Below are positions 18,041-22,490 of a DNA stretch of 22,490 bases, one piece after another. Location of the stretch: NCBI GenBank assembly GCA_001839685.1, contig MLAK01001307.1, forward strand, positions 1 through 22,490. Reading direction: 5' to 3'. The notes under the pieces were generated by a model. That model saw only the letters and a list, made by a program, of their open reading frames with translations. It did not search any database and was not told where the DNA came from. This DNA comes from Tritrichomonas foetus (lineage: Eukaryota > Parabasalia > Tritrichomonadida > Tritrichomonadidae). How positions within the stretch are numbered: position 1 is the stretch's first letter; each line of letters opens with the position of its first letter. Both the position numbers and the translations under genes were made by a program.

Positions 18041-18099
18041 CTCGAACCCTAGACCTTTGCGTTATCAGCACAACGCTCTACCGACTGAGCTACGAGACC
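18027..18099 (-). tRNA. tRNA-Ile (anticodon GAT)
   Basis: The 73-nt sequence folds as a full cloverleaf: acceptor GGTCTCG with CGGGACC (one T-G wobble), D-stem GCTC/GAGC, anticodon stem TTGTG/CGCAA with loop CTGATAA, variable loop AGGTC, T-stem TAGGG/CCCTG with loop TTCGAGT, and discriminator A. CCA is not encoded beyond CC-A of the acceptor. The internal A box (TAGCTCAGTCGG) and B box (GGTTCGAGTCC) match the Pol III consensus. The anticodon GAT reads isoleucine AUU/AUC. Most eukaryotes use AAT (inosine) here, while the body otherwise resembles eukaryotic tRNA-Ile. It is the target of the retrotransposon and is divergent to the RING gene about 150 bp away. Confidence 0.95.
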
Positions 18100-18247
18100 A
18101 TCTGTTTTGGAAATTCTATGATATTATTTCACAAAACTTAGTAATGATTTCAAATAAATTTCCATCATCATTGAATTATAGTTATCGATTAACGTACAAT
18201 TTAAAACAAATTTTTTTCTCGTAATTTTTTTTTCTCCAACGAATTTG

Positions 18248-19537
18248 ATGAACAGACGGCAAACCAAAAAGAAAATTCCAATTCTAAAACAAAACAAAAT
18301 CAACTACCAGCATCAAAACATGGTTCGCCAAAATCAGATTGTTCTTCCCAAATCGCCTAAACGAGTTCCAACACGATCCCCATCTCGATCTCCTCCTCGC
18401 ACGCCAAAAAACGAATCAGTGCTTCCCCAATGTTGCATTAATCAATACTCAAAATTAAAAAACGTCACTTTCAACGATTTATACGGGCAAAATATTGAAT
18501 CCTACAAAAGCTCTGATTTACCACAAATCAACCTTCCGCCACATCCAGCTTCGCATTTGGCGCAACTCGACAAATTTGAAAAAATGAAATCAAATCCCAA
18601 TCAAATCTGCAATTGCAACGACCACAGCTCTTCGATTAATCATCCCCGTAACAACAACAATCGAATTTACAACAATAATCTGCAATGCATCAACGATTAT
18701 AACGAAAACAATAATCAAAATCTAAATCAAACAATTGACCCTTTTTACATTGCCGATAGTCAGAATTTCATTGGAAATTACAATAGAGTTGATTTTAATA
18801 ACAAAAAGACTAATATTCAAAATAATGATTATGGCGGGAAATGTCCAATCTGTCACGATAGGTTTGGCGTTGAAAACATCGTCGTACTGTCATGTGGTCA
18901 TACAATCCACGCAACTTGTCTGATGAGCTTCCGCCGATTTTCGAGGCAACAGATCCACAAATGCCCAGTCTGTCAGCAGGCTTATCAGTTTGTCGAAATG
19001 AAAGCCGAGATGGAGCATCATAATCGAGCAGCGTTACAAATTCAGCGAGTTTTTCGAGGATTTATATTTCGTCGGCATTTGATGGATTTCGTCGAGCCTG
19101 GATCGTTGTTACATCGGCGTTGGATATTGTCACGTGCTGAAAAAGCAAGTACGAGACTCGCATCGGCGATTGAAGATCAGAGCGATGCAGTAGATGCAAT
19201 TCTCGCATCAATTGATAAAGAATTGGATTGGGCCAGAAATGTTATGAATTCTGTAGAAATCAAAGAAAAAGAAATTGATTGGGCGACCGTTAAGGATAAA
19301 TCAACAAAAAGATGGAATGGCGAATGTCCAATTTGTCTCAGAGAAATCAAAAAGAATGAGTGTTCTGTTACATCATGTTGTCATACTTTTCACACATCTT
19401 GTATCACATCATGGGTGTCATACTGTCAAAAGGCAGAAAATCCTGTTACATGTCCAGTTTGTCGATCAGCTTTCCAACACCAGCCTTTGAATTCAAGCTG
19501 TATTCCCAAATTGGATCATAAAATATTCAAATTTTAA
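18248..19537 (+). CDS. RNF32-like RING-IQ-RING putative E3 ubiquitin ligase
   Basis: This 429-residue protein (ATG at 18248; one TTG codon upstream is not a plausible start) has two RING-H2 domains separated by an IQ motif. RING 1 runs from C199 (CPIC ... CGHTIH ... CPVC, C3H2C3 pattern). The IQ motif is IQRVFRGFIFRR (about 265-276), a calmodulin/centrin-binding sequence. RING 2 runs from C360 (CPIC ... CCHTFH ... CPVC). This order is that of human RNF32, described with two RING-H2 fingers around an IQ motif. RINGs usually recruit an E2 and promote ubiquitin transfer. The N-terminal 190 residues are basic, Asn-rich and include an SP/RS-like PTRSPSRSPPRTP stretch, probably disordered. The substrate is unknown. 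Orthology is inferred from domain order only. Confidence 0.85.
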   Translation: MNRRQTKKKIPILKQNKINYQHQNMVRQNQIVLPKSPKRVPTRSPSRSPPRTPKNESVLPQCCINQYSKLKNVTFNDLYGQNIESYKSSDLPQINLPPHPASHLAQLDKFEKMKSNPNQICNCNDHSSSINHPRNNNNRIYNNNLQCINDYNENNNQNLNQTIDPFYIADSQNFIGNYNRVDFNNKKTNIQNNDYGGKCPICHDRFGVENIVVLSCGHTIHATCLMSFRRFSRQQIHKCPVCQQAYQFVEMKAEMEHHNRAALQIQRVFRGFIFRRHLMDFVEPGSLLHRRWILSRAEKASTRLASAIEDQSDAVDAILASIDKELDWARNVMNSVEIKEKEIDWATVKDKSTKRWNGECPICLREIKKNECSVTSCCHTFHTSCITSWVSYCQKAENPVTCPVCRSAFQHQPLNSSCIPKLDHKIFKF

Positions 19538-20260
19538 TGAATGAATCAAAAGTGGCATTTATGTTATATTTTGTTTGTTAGTAAAAATATGCGTGTTGTT
19601 TCTTATATATCATTTCTAGTGATTTATTTGATTTCTTTTCTATATATCTATAGTATTATTCTATGAATTCATTAACTGCCTAAGTGGATCGAATCAATTC
19701 TTGATTAGTTCATTTTTTTGGTTCTTTTGTTAATATTTTCATTCATCAAATATGTTATGATTCTTTAAAAAGAACCAAACATTGTTGCTTTCTCTGTTGG
19801 AAAAAAATATCATTAGTTTTTATGCATTCACTGAAGTATTTGTGGCGTGAGAACAATTTTTTGAATTGACATTTCTATCCTGAACATCAGGATTTAGTTA
19901 ATTCATAGATCCATTGTAATAGATGACAATTGTTATCAACAACGAAAAAACGGAGATTCCAATGAAACGGTCCATACCATCATCAGAAATGATTATCTGG
20001 CATTTTCATTGTTTATGGATACACAATCATGTCAGAATTTTTGAATAAGCAAGAAAGAAATTGGATAATAAAAATCAAAAAAATATCGTTGGCAACATTT
20101 TATTCTTAATCGCAATTCTTTAAAAAAAAAATAATAAACAAATGTATTAAGAGCTGCCATGAAAACTCTATTAATAGTTTTCATGCATTCTATGAAAAGT
20201 TGTGGAAAGCCAAATCTTTCCATGTACATTTCAATCAAATCTATAAATAAAAAAGCTATC
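19538..20260. other. Convergent intergenic spacer with two inverted repeats
   Basis: This lies between the 3' ends of the RING gene and the minus-strand kinase. It contains a 12-bp inverted repeat TTTGGTTCTTTT (19717-19728) with its complement at 19768-19779, and CATGAAAACT (20158-20167) with AGTTTTCATG (20176-20185), 8 bases apart. Either could be a 3'-end hairpin. No gene is supported. Confidence 0.4.
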
Positions 20261-21325
20261 TTATGCATTTTCATATTCTTCAATCATTGAATTAATATCT
20301 TCATCATCATTCATAGTTGCGTTCTCAAACGTTGGTTTTAGCCGCATTGAGAATGTTCTCTTCTTTGTATATATGCAAGTTCTTCTCACGGATGAGCTTC
20401 TGTTGAAGTGCATTGATGAAGAAATTGGATTCATTCGTTTTTTGGGAGTCAGTGCGTCAGATCTTGATAAGCTCTTAGTGGCAGGACTCATCTTGGTTGA
20501 CTGAAAAACGGGAAGCATTGCAACTTCATCAATGGTGATTCGATTTGCTGGATTTACGCATAGCATCAGCCTCAATGCATTCAGGAAAGGTGTTGGAAAG
20601 TTTGTCAATCCAGCAATCCGATTCGTTTTAATTTCCTTCAAAATTCCTTCGGGAGTGTCGCTTTGGAAAGGAAGCTGGCCTGTTGCCATTTCATAAAAAG
20701 TGACACCAAGTGCCCAAACGTCAGCTTTCATAGGATTGAATGGATTCTTCTTTAGAATTTCAGGTGCCAAGTACGCCAGTGATCCACCAAACATTTTCGA
20801 GAGCTGAGATTTATTGAAATGCATGGCAAGGCCAAAATCAGCCAACTTTGCACGTCCGTATTTATCGAGAAGGATATTTGATGGCTTTACATCACGATGA
20901 GCGATGCCTCGTTGGTGGCAAAACATTAAAGCGGATATGATTTGTTGACATAATTCGTACAGGACTGGTGGTCGAATACAGCCGTGTTTCTTGTATAAAT
21001 CGGATATACTTCCTCCTGGACAGTATTCCAGGACGATATAAAGGAGTGTTTCAGAACAAAAATGATCGAATATTTTGATTACGTTTGGATGATAAAGATT
21101 AATCAGTGCTGAAATTTCGGCGCGAAATGATTCGGGCAATGTTTGAGTCTCGTCAACCTCGAGGTCGATCAACTTGACTGCAAAATTTTCGTGATATTGT
21201 CGACTTTTGACTAGATAGACTGTTGCGAAACCTCCGTCGCCAATTGGAGCATCAAGTTCGAAGCCGTGATGATAGAGGTTTTTACGTGCCTCCATGAGAA
21301 GTTCTTCTTGCCGCTTGATGAGCAT
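20261..21325 (-). CDS. CAMK-like Ser/Thr protein kinase
   Basis: This 354-residue kinase has a glycine loop IGDGGFATVYLV (28-39; third Gly replaced by Ala), VAIK-type lysine K51 (FAVKLI), alpha-C glutamate about E70, catalytic HRDVKPSN (143-150), DFG (163-165), LAPE and DVWALGVTFYEMATG. All catalytic residues are present, so it is predicted active. The tail (about 275-354) is Ser/Lys/Arg-rich with SP and TP sites and ends acidic (DDEDINSMIEEYE). It shares sequence blocks and overall size with the kinase at 10118-11194, so they are members of one lineage-expanded family of SNF1/CAMK-like kinases. Its physiological role cannot be read from the sequence. The ATG start is the first in frame with a sensible N terminus. 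Confidence 0.87.
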   Translation of the reverse strand: MLIKRQEELLMEARKNLYHHGFELDAPIGDGGFATVYLVKSRQYHENFAVKLIDLEVDETQTLPESFRAEISALINLYHPNVIKIFDHFCSETLLYIVLEYCPGGSISDLYKKHGCIRPPVLYELCQQIISALMFCHQRGIAHRDVKPSNILLDKYGRAKLADFGLAMHFNKSQLSKMFGGSLAYLAPEILKKNPFNPMKADVWALGVTFYEMATGQLPFQSDTPEGILKEIKTNRIAGLTNFPTPFLNALRLMLCVNPANRITIDEVAMLPVFQSTKMSPATKSLSRSDALTPKKRMNPISSSMHFNRSSSVRRTCIYTKKRTFSMRLKPTFENATMNDDEDINSMIEEYENA

Positions 21326-22299
21326 TTGATGAATAAGAGATCAATTTTTTAAATTGATAAGTTTACATCAATATTTATATTCTATAGAAAAAAGTTAACT
21401 TTTTCTTGTTATTATTTGTGATAAATTGAGAGGAAAATATTTCAAATTATCATTGAAAAGACATATCAAACAAAATTTATTGAAATGTGGGTTTGAATTT
21501 GTAAATTATTTTAGTAATTAAGGGGCTATTGAAAAATAAGATTTAATCTCTCAAAATTTCCTCGAAAGGAAATAAAATCATACCAAGATATTCGATTTTA
21601 AACATGCAAACAAAAGGATATGCAAGATATATTTATTTCATGAATTTGAATTTTCAGTTTTGAATAGAATTTCGATCAAGAAAATGACCAATATCTCTCA
21701 ATTTTTCGCTGAATATCTGAATTACTTTTGAATGAAAAAGAGAAATTATTTTCGCCTTAAAATCTGACGTATTGGCATTACCCAGAAATGATCATTAAAG
21801 CTAATTTATCTGGAAAGAGTTTTTATTGAGAGAAATAAAAATATGAGGAATATTTGCATATACAATTTTGAGGGATCCATAACATTATTGAATGAAACGA
21901 TAACATTTGAGTACCTTTGTAAACCTCGTTCGATTCATTCAAGACGAATATCTGTTAATACAGAAATATTTTGCCCTATTTATTTCGGTATTGAGAAATT
22001 AAATACTAAAGAATTCATTAATTTAGAATCAAAATTGAAAATAGATGAGAAAATTCCGATATAAAAGTCAATTTATATAATAGAATAATTTTGAATTTAT
22101 CAGGCCATGTAAGACTTGAAATAAAATTTAATTCAGACTTGTTCAAACTTGGCTAATAACTGTGGACTCTGGGAAAATTCCTCCATACAAAATCTCAATA
22201 AATGAATTAAAAGACAATTAAAAAATCATTGTGCCCAAATATTTCTCAAATCTATTTTTTTTTGGATGTATATCTTTCCAGTCGAAAAGTAGACCTATA
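21326..22299. other. AT-rich right-hand spacer
   Basis: No supported gene. A 73-codon frame at 21843-22064 (plus) has no family resemblance I can name and may be chance. The bases just after 21326 are the 5' flank of the minus-strand kinase. Confidence 0.4.
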
Positions 22300-22340
22300 A
22301 GTTGTGATAAGTTGCAGCTTCGCTTCAACTTATCCCAACT
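22300..22340. repeat. 41-nt near-perfect inverted repeat
   Basis: AGTTG, one mismatch, GATAAGTTG, one mismatch, AGC, loop TTC, GCT, then the complementary arms CAACTTATC and CAACT. It would form a strong hairpin in RNA or single-stranded DNA. Function is not known; it may be part of a mobile-element end. Confidence 0.7.
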
Positions 22341-22424
22341 CAAAATTCATGAATGAGAAAACCAACGAAATCATAAATGAAATCATAAAAAATTAAATGA
22401 AAACACTAAAAATCCTCCTATATG

Positions 22425-22479
22425 AAAGGTTTACAAAATGGTCCCCCAAAGATTTTGTGGGACCATCCCATAAACCTTT
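22425..22479. repeat. 55-nt inverted repeat near the window edge
   Basis: AAAGGTTTA (22425-22433) pairs with TAAACCTTT (22471-22479), and ATGGTCCC (22438-22445) pairs with GGGACCAT (22459-22466); the bases between are unpaired. It may be the subterminal repeat of an element extending beyond the window. Confidence 0.65.
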
Positions 22480-22490
22480 GTCCTACCACT

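Noticed and set aside
17808..18071. Minus-strand frame running from the tRNA into the retrotransposon
   Set aside because: It begins within the tRNA and overlaps the real long frame; the protein shows no features and it would need translation of a tRNA body.
20032..20283. 83-codon minus-strand frame overlapping the end of the kinase gene
   Set aside because: Overlaps the kinase coding end in another frame and then runs through AT-rich spacer; hydrophobic appearance comes from T-rich codons.
21843..22064. 73-codon plus-strand frame
   Set aside because: Short, isolated, no recognisable motif; such lengths occur by chance in this sequence.
1..22490. CRISPR arrays, bacterial operons or ribosome binding sites
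   Set aside because: The genes are eukaryotic and I saw no regularly spaced repeats; the direct repeats present are explained by transposons and the Gln-rich tract.

Overview
The window reads as AT-rich nuclear DNA of a parabasalid protist, most likely a Tritrichomonas-type trichomonad. The reasons are compact intron-free genes, very AT-rich spacers, Asn/Gln-rich proteins, a UAAA motif overlapping the stop of one gene, and expanded CAMK-like kinases. The genus is an inference from style, not a database match. Several predicted reading frames use TTG or GTG as a first codon; for a eukaryote I moved those starts to the first ATG.

Layout, left to right: (1) 1-950, a gene-free stretch. (2) Two minus-strand housekeeping genes: a RAE1/Gle2 WD40 mRNA-export factor (951-1949) and an epsin-like ENTH protein with a Gln-rich NPF tail (2149-3654). 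(3) A nested DNA-transposon cluster (3836-6155). Its outer element has the terminal motif AGATGTATACAAAC and an 8-bp target duplication. It contains two identical 235-bp segments, an inverted 62-bp end and a second 895-bp element of a different family, which also made an 8-bp duplication. (4) A GRP170/HYOU1-type ER chaperone (7080-9416) and a CAMK-like kinase (10118-11194), both on the plus strand. (5) A 6.5-kb non-LTR retrotransposon (11552-18025, minus strand) inserted exactly in the 3' end of a tRNA-Ile gene (18027-18099), with a 15-bp duplication of the tRNA 3' end. (6) A RING-IQ-RING protein resembling RNF32 (18248-19537, plus). (7) A second CAMK-like kinase (20261-21325, minus). (8) A gene-free right edge with two strong inverted repeats (22300-22340 and 22425-22479) that may belong to another mobile element continuing outside the window.

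The most interesting object is the retrotransposon. It has a reverse transcriptase (YADD), a CCHC knuckle and a PD-(D/E)XK restriction-like endonuclease, the architecture of the R2/CRE/NeSL group. Its target, however, is a tRNA gene, and it leaves the full tRNA plus an oligo-T stretch intact upstream. Its first ATG is built across the junction from two target bases and the first element base. A long Asn-rich, coiled-coil-like N-terminal half of unknown function precedes the enzyme half. The two halves lie in different frames that meet exactly at an ambiguous base (15724), so a single polypeptide of about 2111 residues is plausible.

The host genes do not form an operon or pathway; they look like independent eukaryotic genes between which mobile elements have landed.
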